DNA of 22,512 nucleotides. Source: JACZXC01 sp036447375 (GTDB lineage Bacteria; Myxococcota_A; UBA9160; SMWR01). A model generated the notes under the pieces. It did not search any database and was not told where the DNA came from. It was given only the letters and a program-made list of their open reading frames with translations. The DNA lies in the NCBI GenBank assembly GCA_036447375.1, contig JAZFUU010000219.1, forward strand, positions 1-22,512, in the 5' to 3' direction. Position 1 is the first letter of the stretch. Every line of letters begins with the position of its first letter. The position numbers and the translations under genes are program-made. Of this stretch, positions 1 to 7,332 are shown in pieces.

Positions 1-483
1 GATTCGCGGAAGCCTCGAGACCATGTCGAATAATCTCGCCAGAGCGTGTAAACTGCCCTCGATCTCGATAGCGATGGGTACCTCGGCGTAGAAGTCGTGA
101 TGCAGCTCCTTCATTCTCCGGAATGCTTTGATTTCGACTCCGGCCGTCTTGCCCAGGTTGCTGATGTCCGTGAGCAGGACCTCCAGCTGCTTCTTATTGG
201 GCAACTGTCGCAGCACCCGCATGAGCTTCGTCTCGAGTTGAACGATCTCTTCTGCGAAGGCGTCGATATTCGACGCAACCGACCGCACCTCGCTCAGCTT
301 GCGCTGGAGTTCGAGCTCACGGGCCCTCAGTCTCTGAACTTCCGCATGCCCCGACGAGTAGGCCATGAAGTAGTAGGAAGCGCAGAGAGCCACGGCGATG
401 CCCGCCATGATTCCCATGCGCGCCGCGCGCGGAAGCTTGGCGACGACTTCGAGCTGGGACTGAACCTGCGATTGGATTTCCAC
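1..483 (-). CDS. pilO: Type IV pilus alignment protein PilO (partial, 3' end cut by window edge)
   Basis: PilO is a bitopic inner-membrane protein that pairs with PilN through periplasmic coiled coils. Together with PilM and PilP it links the cytoplasmic motor to the secretin. The first 161 codons are visible. There is a short cytoplasmic N-terminus, one membrane helix at about residues 23-42, a charged coiled-coil stretch rich in Glu, Arg and Leu (about 45-90), and the start of the ferredoxin-like periplasmic domain. The start is GTG at 483-481, preceded by a GGGAG ribosome site 8 nt upstream; no ATG fits better. It begins 14 bp after the pilN stop, so it is in the pilMNO operon. The reading frame is open to position 1, so the gene continues beyond the window, where pilP and pilQ normally follow. 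The call rests on topology and position after pilN. Confidence 0.88.
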   Translation of the reverse strand, partial: MEIQSQVQSQLEVVAKLPRAARMGIMAGIAVALCASYYFMAYSSGHAEVQRLRARELELQRKLSEVRSVASNIDAFAEEIVQLETKLMRVLRQLPNKKQLEVLLTDISNLGKTAGVEIKAFRRMKELHHDFYAEVPIAIEIEGSLHALARLFDMVSRLPRI

Positions 484-497
484 CGATCGTCTCCCGC

Positions 498-1082
498 CTA
501 TCCAGCCTTGTCGGCCGACGCTTCCGCCGCGGCGTCCGGGGGAGACGCGGTGGAGGCGCTGATATTGAATGTCACGAGCTTGATGCCCTTTTTCTTCTTG
601 CCCATCTCCGTGCTCTCGAGACCCACGTCCTCGAAGAACGGGGAGTCCTTCAGCTCTCGCAGGAATTCAGCCACGATCGAGTTGTCCAGGCTCTCGCCCT
701 TGAAGACGATTTTGTCCCCTTCGGTATCGAGCGACGTGATCCAGAGGCGCTCAGGTGTTCGAGTCGCGAGCTCGTCGAACATCCGAACCGGCCCGGTGCG
801 CGCTCGTTCCAGACCGGCGATTACGCCGATCTTCTGCTCCAGCTTGCTTTTTCGGCTCCGGAATGCGGCCACCTGAGCAAGCTGCGGCTTGAAATTTTCG
901 ATGTCGTTTTCCATCTGTGCGACCCGAACGGCCGCCAGACTGCGCTGCTCGACCAATCGGGAGTGCACCAGCCCCAGGGACCCTCCGCTGATCAGCATGA
1001 CGAGCAGTGTCTGGGCCACCAGCTCACGGACGTTTTCCTTGCGCTTGGCTTCGCGGACCGGAAGTAGATTGATTTCGATCAT
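498..1082 (-). CDS. pilN: Type IV pilus assembly protein PilN
   Basis: PilN (194 aa) is a bitopic inner-membrane protein whose cytoplasmic tail binds PilM and whose periplasmic part dimerises with PilO. The diagnostic INLLP motif is at residues 4-8, right at the N-terminus. It is followed by a basic stretch, one membrane helix at about residues 23-42, a coiled coil (about 45-100) and a compact C-terminal domain ending in a Lys-rich and Ala-rich tail. The length is typical of the family. The ATG at 1082-1080 overlaps the pilM stop in an ATGA arrangement, which indicates translational coupling and supports this start. The pilM-pilN-pilO order is the conserved alignment-subcomplex order. Confidence 0.95.
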   Translation of the reverse strand: MIEINLLPVREAKRKENVRELVAQTLLVMLISGGSLGLVHSRLVEQRSLAAVRVAQMENDIENFKPQLAQVAAFRSRKSKLEQKIGVIAGLERARTGPVRMFDELATRTPERLWITSLDTEGDKIVFKGESLDNSIVAEFLRELKDSPFFEDVGLESTEMGKKKKGIKLVTFNISASTASPPDAAAEASADKAG

Positions 1083-2158
1083 GAGACGACCGCCCGTCGC
1101 AATGCCAGTCCGACGCTCACGCCCAGGGAGGGCGCGAGCTCGTCCAGGAAATCGGAGTCGAACTTGCTGTTGGGATTCATGCGTTGCAGCGGGTTCAGAG
1201 TGGCGACATCGAGGCCCATCCGCTCCTGGAAAGCCGCCTGGAATCCCGCAACCTTGGCGCCGCCGCCGGAAAAGAGCACCCGGGAGATGCGGCTTTCGGC
1301 ACTCGTGGCCGAGAAGAACTCGAGAGATCGGCTGATTTCCCCGATCACGTTCTCTGAGACCGCCTGCATCGCCTTCTCGACTTCCTGGGGAACCACCTCC
1401 TGGCTCTCCTCAGATGACTTTCCGCCCAGCTTGATGCGTTCGGCTTCTTCGAAGCTGATCGACAGCGTCTTCTGGATCTCTTCGGTGTATTGGTTTCCCG
1501 CGGTCGTAATGTCGCGGGTAAATGCGGGGATTCCGTCACACAGGATATTGATGTTCACCACCTGCGCCCCGATGTTGACCAGAGCCACGACATCCTCGGG
1601 CCCCGTGTCGTAGTTCGCCTCGAAGGCGTTCTCCACGGCGAAGGCCGCGACATCGATCGCCGCGGGCACCAGGCCGGCTTCGGACATCACCTGTACGTAA
1701 TCGTCGATCAGGTCCTTTTTCGCCGCGACGAGGAGCACGTCCATCTGACCCTCTCCCTCGCTTGTCTCGAGGATCTGAAAGTCGAGATTGACCTCGTTCA
1801 CATCGAAGGGGATGTACTGCTCCGCTTCCCAGCGAATCTGATCATCGAGTTCTTCTCGGCTCATGACAGGCAGGCTGACCTTCTTCACGATGACGGAGTG
1901 CCCGCAGACGGCTGCGGCGGCGTTTTTGGTCTTGATCTTGCCGTTCTCCACCGCCTCGCGAATCGCATCGACGATCGCGCTCGAGTTCAGGAATGCCCCC
2001 TGGACGATGGCCTCGTGGGCCAGTGGCGCTACGCCCACGTGCGTTAGGTCGAATCCGCCGCCCTTCCCTTTCGGCGACAGCTCGACTGCCTTCACTGTCG
2101 ACGAACCGATGTCGAGTCCGACGATCGATTTCGATCCAAATCTGGAAAACAAGGCCAT
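1079..2158 (-). CDS. pilM: Type IV pilus assembly ATPase-fold protein PilM
   Basis: PilM (359 aa) is a cytoplasmic actin/FtsA-like protein that binds nucleotide and captures the PilN N-terminal peptide, coupling the pilus motors to the inner-membrane complex. The actin-fold phosphate-1 loop is visible at about residues 14-27 (GLDIGSSTVKAVEL). A second loop (VNIGAQ) is mid-protein, and an adenosine-type motif (FSGGGAKVAGF) is near the C-terminus. The frame is open 21 codons further upstream, but the conserved family N-terminus begins at the ATG at 2158, with a purine-rich GGAGGCGGCGAGA tract upstream. It lies 25 bp after the small XRE regulator gene and overlaps pilN by 4 nt. Length and motifs are ordinary for the family. 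Confidence 0.96.
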   Translation of the reverse strand: MALFSRFGSKSIVGLDIGSSTVKAVELSPKGKGGGFDLTHVGVAPLAHEAIVQGAFLNSSAIVDAIREAVENGKIKTKNAAAAVCGHSVIVKKVSLPVMSREELDDQIRWEAEQYIPFDVNEVNLDFQILETSEGEGQMDVLLVAAKKDLIDDYVQVMSEAGLVPAAIDVAAFAVENAFEANYDTGPEDVVALVNIGAQVVNINILCDGIPAFTRDITTAGNQYTEEIQKTLSISFEEAERIKLGGKSSEESQEVVPQEVEKAMQAVSENVIGEISRSLEFFSATSAESRISRVLFSGGGAKVAGFQAAFQERMGLDVATLNPLQRMNPNSKFDSDFLDELAPSLGVSVGLALRRAVVS

Positions 2159-2183
2159 CGAATTCTCGCCGCCTCCGTTCGTT

Positions 2184-2432
2184 CTAGAGATCCGGGAGTT
2201 CGTTCGCCACGCGTTCCGCATGAGCGGCGCGGACGAGGTTCCCGAATACCTGATCCTTGTCGGTTATTCTGAGGCCCAACGCGAGGAGGATCTTTCGCTT
2301 CGTGTCGAGCCGACACGGCCGTCCTGCCTCGACGCGGTCGATTGTGAGCGTGGAGATACCCGCCTTTCGGGCAAGTTCCACCTTGCTCATCATCAGCGCC
2401 TCGCGAAACTTCTGGACATTGTTGCTAGGCAC
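2184..2432 (-). CDS. Small XRE-family helix-turn-helix regulator heading the pilMNO operon
   Basis: This 82-residue protein is almost entirely a Cro/C1-type (XRE, HTH_3-like) DNA-binding domain. Residues about 9-55 contain the helix-turn-helix, with MSKVELARKAGIS as helix 2 and turn, then TLTIDRVEAGR as the recognition segment. A short charged tail follows. I chose the GTG at 2432-2430 because a GAGGGG ribosome site lies 5 nt upstream and the HTH starts directly after it. The frame is open much further upstream, but that part is low-complexity shadow sequence. The stop is 25 bp before pilM, so it is probably the first gene of the pilMNO operon and may regulate it or the divergent sigma-54 activator gene. 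Target and effector are unknown. The fold call is firm; the role is inference from position. Confidence 0.82.
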   Translation of the reverse strand: MPSNNVQKFREALMMSKVELARKAGISTLTIDRVEAGRPCRLDTKRKILLALGLRITDKDQVFGNLVRAAHAERVANELPDL

Positions 2433-2527
2433 GGCTTCCCCTCTCTGCGAACCGCCCTCGGGTCGACCCCGAAGCTCACGGCACAGCCTTCGTGAATATC
2501 GGAGAGCTGTTACGCGGACTTGAGGAC

Positions 2528-2566
2528 GCCGGGGTCGGGTGCCTGAAGTCGCAGCTCCGACCCGGC
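2528..2566. promoter_or_regulatory. Large inverted repeat in the divergent pilM-operon/response-regulator control region
   Basis: The 228-bp gap between the XRE gene (ends leftward at 2432) and the response regulator (starts at 2661) holds an inverted repeat. The left arm is 2528-2538 (GCCGGGGTCGG) and the right arm is 2557-2566 (CCGACCCGGC). The arms are complementary over 10 bp with one bulged G, separated by 18 bp. No T-tract follows on either strand, so it is not an intrinsic terminator. Its position suggests an operator or an enhancer site for a dimeric regulator, such as the adjacent XRE protein or the NtrC-type activator. That role is inference. I see no convincing sigma-70 promoter in the gap. 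Confidence 0.4.
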
Positions 2567-2660
2567 ATCCGGCACGTCCGTTAGAACCCGCAGATTCCAG
2601 CCGGACAGGGCGACAATCCTCACGATGCCGCTCGAAGCATCCGATAGCGCTCGACACGCC

Positions 2661-4022
2661 ATGGCGGACCGAATCCTGATCATCGATGACGACGAAGCCC
2701 TGCGAGAGAGCCTCCAGTTCGTGCTCGCGGCGGAAGGGTACGAGGCGGTGGCCGCGGCCGAGGGTCTGCACGCGCTACGCCTCGCTGAGGAGTCGCCCTT
2801 CGATGCCGTGCTCTGTGACCTGCGCATGCCGGGAATCGATGGACTGGAGCTGGTGCCCCAGCTAGCTCAGCGATTGCCCGGAACGACCATCATCCTGATG
2901 TCGGCCTATGGAAGTTCAGACCTCGCCATCGAGGCGATGCAGAGGGGCGCCTACGATTTTCTGGCGAAACCCTTCCAACCCGCAGAGGTCTTGCTGGTTC
3001 TCCGCAAGGCACGGGAACGCGAGCGTCTTCGGCGCAGCAACCAGCTACTGCGCCGCGACATTCAGCGCGCGGTCGGAGATCGTCCGATCGTCGCCGCTTC
3101 CCCCGTAATGATCGACCTGCTGGAAGTCATGGAGCGCACGTCGGCTTTCAAGACCACTATCCTGCTCACCGGCGAAAGCGGCACCGGCAAGGAGGTGCTG
3201 GCTCGGGCGATCCACGCCCAGTCGCCCCGTCGCAACGAGGAGTTCGTCGGCGTCAACTGCGGTGCGATACCCGAGAATCTCCTCGAGAGCGAACTCTTCG
3301 GCCATGCCAAAGGCGCCTTCACCGGCGCCGATCGGGTCCGGCGGGGCCTGTTCGCCACAGCGGACGGAGGCACGCTCTTCCTGGATGAAATCGGCGAACT
3401 GCCGATCGCGCTCCAGGTCAAGCTCCTGCGGGTCCTGCAGGAGGAGGAAATCCGGCCTCTGGGAGAATCCAAGCCGCGATCGATCGACGTTCGCGTGATT
3501 GCCGCCACCGCGCGCGATCTCGAAGCCGAAGTCGCGAGCGGCGGATTCCGGGAAGATCTCTTCTACCGCCTGAACGTCGTTCGGCTCGCCGTGCCTCCCC
3601 TACGGGCACGGACCGAGGATATCCCCCTGCTCGTCGACCACTTCTTCGCCCATTTCCGCGACACCCTTGGAAAGCCGCTGACCGGTATCTCGGACGAGGT
3701 GCTCGAGCGCCTGGTGGCGTATTCCTGGCCGGGCAATATCCGTGAACTCGAGAACGTGATGGAACGCGCCGTGATCCTCGCACGGGGCGACCGGATCTCC
3801 ATGCGGGAGCTGCCGGAGAACGTGGTCCAACCCGTGGAAGGTCTCCGCGCCGGGGCCGCACCCGATCTGGGTCTGAAACGCGCCCGGAAAGCACTCGAGA
3901 TGGAAATGATCCGACGCGCGCTGCGCGCCACTGGCGGCAACCGTACCCAGGCAGCCCGTCTTCTGGAGATCAGTCACCGTGCGCTCCTCTACAAGATCAA
4001 GGAATACGCGATCCGCGACTAG
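2661..4022 (+). CDS. Sigma-54-dependent response regulator, NtrC/PilR family (PilR2-like)
   Basis: This 453-residue transcription activator has the full NtrC-type architecture. An N-terminal receiver domain has acidic residues at 9-11, the phosphoacceptor Asp53 and the conserved Lys103. A sigma-54 interaction AAA+ domain has Walker A GESGTGKE at 171-178, the sigma-54-contacting GAFTGA loop at 218-223 and Walker B LFLDE at 239-243. A Fis-type HTH occupies about residues 410-452. The protein should open sigma-54 promoters when phosphorylated by a partner kinase. An ATG 36 nt upstream is possible, but the family N-terminus (a few residues before the first beta strand) fits 2661. It is distinct from the pilR gene at 5941-7332. 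Its place next to pilM matches M. xanthus pilR2. The likely partner is the kinase at 4443-5936; specificity is inferred. Confidence 0.93.
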   Translation: MADRILIIDDDEALRESLQFVLAAEGYEAVAAAEGLHALRLAEESPFDAVLCDLRMPGIDGLELVPQLAQRLPGTTIILMSAYGSSDLAIEAMQRGAYDFLAKPFQPAEVLLVLRKARERERLRRSNQLLRRDIQRAVGDRPIVAASPVMIDLLEVMERTSAFKTTILLTGESGTGKEVLARAIHAQSPRRNEEFVGVNCGAIPENLLESELFGHAKGAFTGADRVRRGLFATADGGTLFLDEIGELPIALQVKLLRVLQEEEIRPLGESKPRSIDVRVIAATARDLEAEVASGGFREDLFYRLNVVRLAVPPLRARTEDIPLLVDHFFAHFRDTLGKPLTGISDEVLERLVAYSWPGNIRELENVMERAVILARGDRISMRELPENVVQPVEGLRAGAAPDLGLKRARKALEMEMIRRALRATGGNRTQAARLLEISHRALLYKIKEYAIRD

Positions 4023-4040
4023 CTCCCAGCGACGACGTGA

Positions 4041-4070
4041 ACCGATCAAGATCGGCCGACGATCGGTCGA
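4041..4070. repeat. Short direct and inverted repeats upstream of the 111-aa protein gene
   Basis: In the 88-bp gap between the response regulator stop and the next ATG, GATCGGCCGAC (4050-4060) is followed at once by a near-copy, GATCGGTCGAA (4061-4071). ACCGATC (4041-4047) is also the exact reverse complement of GATCGGT (4061-4067). The overlapping direct and inverted half-sites could form an operator. No T-tract follows, so it does not look like a terminator, and I see no sigma-54 -24/-12 element here. Function is unknown. Confidence 0.3.
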
Positions 4071-4110
4071 ATACGCAGGGGACGAGGGGAGATCAGCCAC
4101 GGAGGAATCA

Positions 4111-4446
4111 ATGCGTGGCCCTCTTCGAGGAAGGCCCACCGCCTGGATCAGCGCAATCGCACTGCTGGCCGTCGCATCGGTGGTGGTTGCGGTTGGGTAC
4201 ACACCGCACGGGACCGGTGGAGCCGCCGCGAATTCCGATACCGCCGAAGTGCTCTCGTGTGAAGTCGAGGGCCCCAACAGCGCGATCGACATGAATCACG
4301 CGATCCAGTTCGTCCGCAGCCGGGCCGTGGCAGCGCCTCGGGCCGCCAGCCCCGTCGTGGTGCTCAATTCCCGTGGCTACAACTACCCGAGTGCCACAGC
4401 CCGGGTTCCCCAGAACGCAATCGTCGACACGACCGCGGGGCGCTAG
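4111..4446 (+). CDS. Uncharacterised membrane-anchored or secreted 111-aa protein
   Basis: I do not recognise this protein. The ATG at 4111 has a strong GGAGG ribosome site 5 nt upstream, and the start gives a sensible N-terminus: a basic cap (residues 1-9), then a hydrophobic helix at about 11-30. This fits a signal anchor or an uncleaved signal peptide. The remaining 80 residues are polar, Ala-rich and Val-rich with no known motif and a single Cys at about 51. There is no prepilin GFTLIE-type motif, so it is not a pilin. It follows the sigma-54 regulator by 88 bp on the same strand and converges tail-to-tail on the histidine kinase gene, sharing the CTAG that encodes both stops. Position suggests a link to the neighbouring two-component pair, for example as a periplasmic partner of the kinase or as a regulated output. 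This is inference only. Confidence 0.7.
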   Translation: MRGPLRGRPTAWISAIALLAVASVVVAVGYTPHGTGGAAANSDTAEVLSCEVEGPNSAIDMNHAIQFVRSRAVAAPRAASPVVVLNSRGYNYPSATARVPQNAIVDTTAGR

Positions 4447-5936
4447 CCCAGCCGGGCCTCGCCTCGGACCCTGCACCCCGCGGAACCGGCCCGCACCGCG
4501 GGAAGGCAGAGAGCGAATATCGCACCCCGTTCCCCTGACTCGGCGACGAACTCGAGGCTCCCACCGAACTCCTCTGCCAGCCGCAGTGCATTCGAGAGAC
4601 CGAGTCCCGTGCCCTCCCCCGGCCCCTTCGTGGTGAAGAACGGATCGAAGATGCGCTCCCGGTCCTCCTCGAGCACACCCGGTCCATTATCCTCGATCCG
4701 GCACAGCACCCCGTCGAACCGATGTCGGTCCGCCGGGCCATCGCCGCTTTCGCCCTCTCGCAGCCAGCGCGCGGTTGCCGCGATCACGACCCGGATTCGG
4801 GGAGCCGCCGTTTCCGTCACTGCATCCGCAGCATTGAGCAGTAGATTGAGGACGATCTGCGCGACCCCGTTCGGATCCGCCCACACCGGGGGCGGGTCGC
4901 CCTCGCTGGACACCTCGATCTGGATGTCTGCGAATCGACGCTGAGCGCCAATCAGGGCCCCGGTCTCTTCGCAGACCCTGCGCAGATCCACGGGAGCGCA
5001 CTGACCCCGCTGAGGCCGGGAGAAATCGAGGAGCTGAAACAGAATCGCCCGGACGCGCTCGCCCTCTCGCAGCGCCCGATCGAGATGCGACCGGCTGGTC
5101 GTGTCCAGACCGGGATCGCGTTTGGCCAGGTCCACGAAGGCCAGCATGGCCCCCATGGGATTCCCCACCTCGTGGGCAACTCCCGCCGCCAGACGTCCAA
5201 CGGCCGCCAGCCGGGCCGCTCGGTCCAGACCCGCACGCGCTTCCCTCAGGCTGCGGTTGCGATCGCGCAGCTCGGACACCGCCTTCCCCAGCTCTTCGCT
5301 CCGCCGCTCCACGGCCGCGGTCATCTCGTTGAACGCGGTTGCCACCTCGGACACCTCGCTCACCCCATCGACGGGAGCACGGGACTCGGTCGCACCGTCG
5401 GCGATTGCACGCGCAGCGGTCGCCACGCGCTGAAGCGGCACGACCAGTCGGCGTCGCAGCAGGTAGGCGCCGAAAGCGGTGAACACCAGAACGTCGGCGA
5501 TCATGAGGCCCCCAATCAAGAGCGGCGAGACCGCCGGCGGTATCCATGCCACAACGACTCGTTCGTCGCCTACGGGAGCGGCGAGACGAATCGCGCTCCA
5601 CGGAGGGCCGGTGCGCAGAACCGATGTTCTCCGTTCACGGGCGATGGACGCCAGGTCCTTCGCGATCCCGTCCATCGGCGTCCCGTGATCGCCACGAGGC
5701 CGCCCCGTGCCATCCTCGGACACCGTCCACCAGCGCGTTCCCGGGGGACCCGTCGGAATCACCGCGACGCTACGACGTGCGCTTTCGGCGAAACCAAGGC
5801 TCGTGAACTCGCGAAGCTGGCGGGTATAGGCGATGTGGGTCTGAATCCAGGCCACACAGAGCACGCTCGTCGCCGTCACCATGACGACCAGGAGGCTCAG
5901 AAGGATCTCGGTCTGGAGGCCCTGAGACCGGCCCAT
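4443..5936 (-). CDS. Membrane sensor histidine kinase with HAMP domain (PilS2-like)
   Basis: This 497-residue kinase has two membrane helices (about 11-32 and 136-160) flanking a periplasmic sensor of about 100 residues. A HAMP linker follows (about 161-213), then a coiled coil, a HisKA domain with phosphoacceptor His255 in VAHEVGNP, and a HATPase domain. The ATPase shows an N-box (NLLLNAADAV, 364-373), G1 DNGPG (416-420), an F-box FDPFFTTK (430-437) and G2 GTGLGLS (442-448). No PAS domain is evident, unlike the pilS kinase at 7329-9050. The frame is open further upstream, but the start at 5936 directly precedes the first helix and lies 4 bp after the pilR stop. It is therefore the last gene of the pilB-to-pilR run. 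By synteny with M. xanthus pilS2 it probably phosphorylates the divergent regulator at 2661-4022. Partner assignment is inference. Confidence 0.9.
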   Translation of the reverse strand: MGRSQGLQTEILLSLLVVMVTATSVLCVAWIQTHIAYTRQLREFTSLGFAESARRSVAVIPTGPPGTRWWTVSEDGTGRPRGDHGTPMDGIAKDLASIARERRTSVLRTGPPWSAIRLAAPVGDERVVVAWIPPAVSPLLIGGLMIADVLVFTAFGAYLLRRRLVVPLQRVATAARAIADGATESRAPVDGVSEVSEVATAFNEMTAAVERRSEELGKAVSELRDRNRSLREARAGLDRAARLAAVGRLAAGVAHEVGNPMGAMLAFVDLAKRDPGLDTTSRSHLDRALREGERVRAILFQLLDFSRPQRGQCAPVDLRRVCEETGALIGAQRRFADIQIEVSSEGDPPPVWADPNGVAQIVLNLLLNAADAVTETAAPRIRVVIAATARWLREGESGDGPADRHRFDGVLCRIEDNGPGVLEEDRERIFDPFFTTKGPGEGTGLGLSNALRLAEEFGGSLEFVAESGERGAIFALCLPAVRAGSAGCRVRGEARLG

Positions 5937-5940
5937 GCAA

Positions 5941-7332
5941 CTACGACTTTCCGGGTGTGGAATCGTCGAGGCCCAGCTTCTCCAATCGGTAGCGGAAGGA
6001 ACGAAAAGAGATACCGAGCAGCTTGGCGGCGCGTTTTTTGACACCGCCCGCGGGAACCAGAGCCTCGCGCAACAGGCCGCGTTCGTATTCGGCCATGAGC
6101 CCCTCGAGGTTCACCCCTTCGGGCGGAATCCGCGGAGCGGCGCTCGACTCCACCGGGTTCAGAACCGACGGCGGCAAGGACTCCTCTTCGATCGTGCTGC
6201 AACGCGAGAGGGCGATCGCCCGCTCGATTACATTCTCGAGCTCCCGAACGTTTCCGGGGAACCGGTAGCCGACGAGACGACGCATGGCGGCCTCGCTGAT
6301 GCCCTCGATCGACTTGTCGAGCTCCCGGGCGTACTTCTCGATGAAATGCGAAACCAGTAGCGGAATGTCGTCCACCCGATCCCGAAGCGGAGGCATCGGA
6401 ATCTCGATCACGTTGAGTCGGTAGTAGAGATCCTCTCGAAACCGCCCTGCGGCCACTTCCTCCTCGAGGCGGCGATTCGTCGCGGCGATGATCCGAACAT
6501 CGACTCGCTGATCGTGAGTACCGCCGACTCGACGGATGTTCTTGTCCTGGATCACCCGCAGCAACTTCACCTGGAGGGTCAGCGTCAGCTCGCCGACCTC
6601 GTCGAGAAACAGGGTCCCGGTATCCGCGGCCTCGAACAGTCCGGGCTTGTTCTGTACGGCCCCGGTGAATGATCCCTTCACGTGGCCAAAAAGTTCGGAC
6701 TCCAGCAGGTTTTCGGGAATCGCTGCGCAGTTCAGAGCGACGAAAGGCCGCTCTCGGCGACCGCCGCTGGTGTGAATCGAACGGGCGATGAGCTCCTTTC
6801 CCGTTCCGCTCTCCCCGGTCAGGAGCACGTTGGCCTTCGTGCCCGCCACCTGGGCGACGACGTCGAAGATTTGATTCATCGCATGGCTGCTACCGATGAT
6901 CGAACGATCGCGGTCTCGGCTGCGCAGCTCGCTGCGAAGCCGGCGGTTCTCGCTGGAGAGAAGTTTCTTCTCCAGGGCCTTCTCCACGACCAGACGAAGC
7001 TCCTCGACCTTGAACGGTTTCGTGATGTAGTCGTAGGCTCCGTCCCGAACCGCTGCGATGGCGGTGTCGGTGCTCGCAAAGGCCGTCATGATGATGACTA
7101 CGGTGTCCGGCGATTCCTCCCGAACGCTGTGCAACAGATCGATTCCGCTTCCCCCGGGCATGCGAACATCGGTCACCACCAGATCGAACTCATCAGATTC
7201 GCAATGGAGCCGGGCACTCTCCACGTCCCCCGCCGTGACGACGTCATAGCCCTCACTGCGAAAGAAAATCTCCAGGAACTCCTGCATGCTTCGCTCGTCA
7301 TCGACCACGAGGATGCGGGCCTTGCCGGTCAT
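5941..7332 (-). CDS. pilR: Type IV pilus sigma-54 response regulator PilR
   Basis: PilR (463 aa) is the cognate regulator of PilS and normally activates pilA from a sigma-54 promoter. The receiver domain has Asp11 and Asp12, phosphoacceptor Asp55 and Lys105. The AAA+ domain has Walker A GESGTGKE (173-180), a sigma-54 loop reading GSFTGA (220-225; the Ala-to-Ser variant also occurs in other PilR proteins) and Walker B LFLDE (241-245). A Fis-type HTH is at the C-terminus (about 415-458). The ATG overlaps the pilS stop (ATGA at 7332-7329), which supports both the start and kinase-regulator pairing. No pilA follows it here, although pilA lies next to pilR in many genomes. Confidence 0.95.
   Translation of the reverse strand: MTGKARILVVDDERSMQEFLEIFFRSEGYDVVTAGDVESARLHCESDEFDLVVTDVRMPGGSGIDLLHSVREESPDTVVIIMTAFASTDTAIAAVRDGAYDYITKPFKVEELRLVVEKALEKKLLSSENRRLRSELRSRDRDRSIIGSSHAMNQIFDVVAQVAGTKANVLLTGESGTGKELIARSIHTSGGRRERPFVALNCAAIPENLLESELFGHVKGSFTGAVQNKPGLFEAADTGTLFLDEVGELTLTLQVKLLRVIQDKNIRRVGGTHDQRVDVRIIAATNRRLEEEVAAGRFREDLYYRLNVIEIPMPPLRDRVDDIPLLVSHFIEKYARELDKSIEGISEAAMRRLVGYRFPGNVRELENVIERAIALSRCSTIEEESLPPSVLNPVESSAAPRIPPEGVNLEGLMAEYERGLLREALVPAGGVKKRAAKLLGISFRSFRYRLEKLGLDDSTPGKS

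Noticed and set aside
1..483. pilO considered as a truncated gene
   Set aside because: The frame is open to the first base, so the shortness is due to the window edge.
2129..2144. A 13-bp sequence AGATTTGGATCGA shared by the start of pilM and the ribosome-site region of pilT (near 11440)
   Set aside because: In pilM it is coding sequence for the N-terminus and in pilT it is leader; with only two copies and different contexts, chance similarity is the simplest reading.
2570..2584. A sigma-54-like element (GGCAC then TTAG) upstream of the response regulator
   Set aside because: The -24 half is good, but the essential GC of the -12 element is AG here, so the match is too weak to call.
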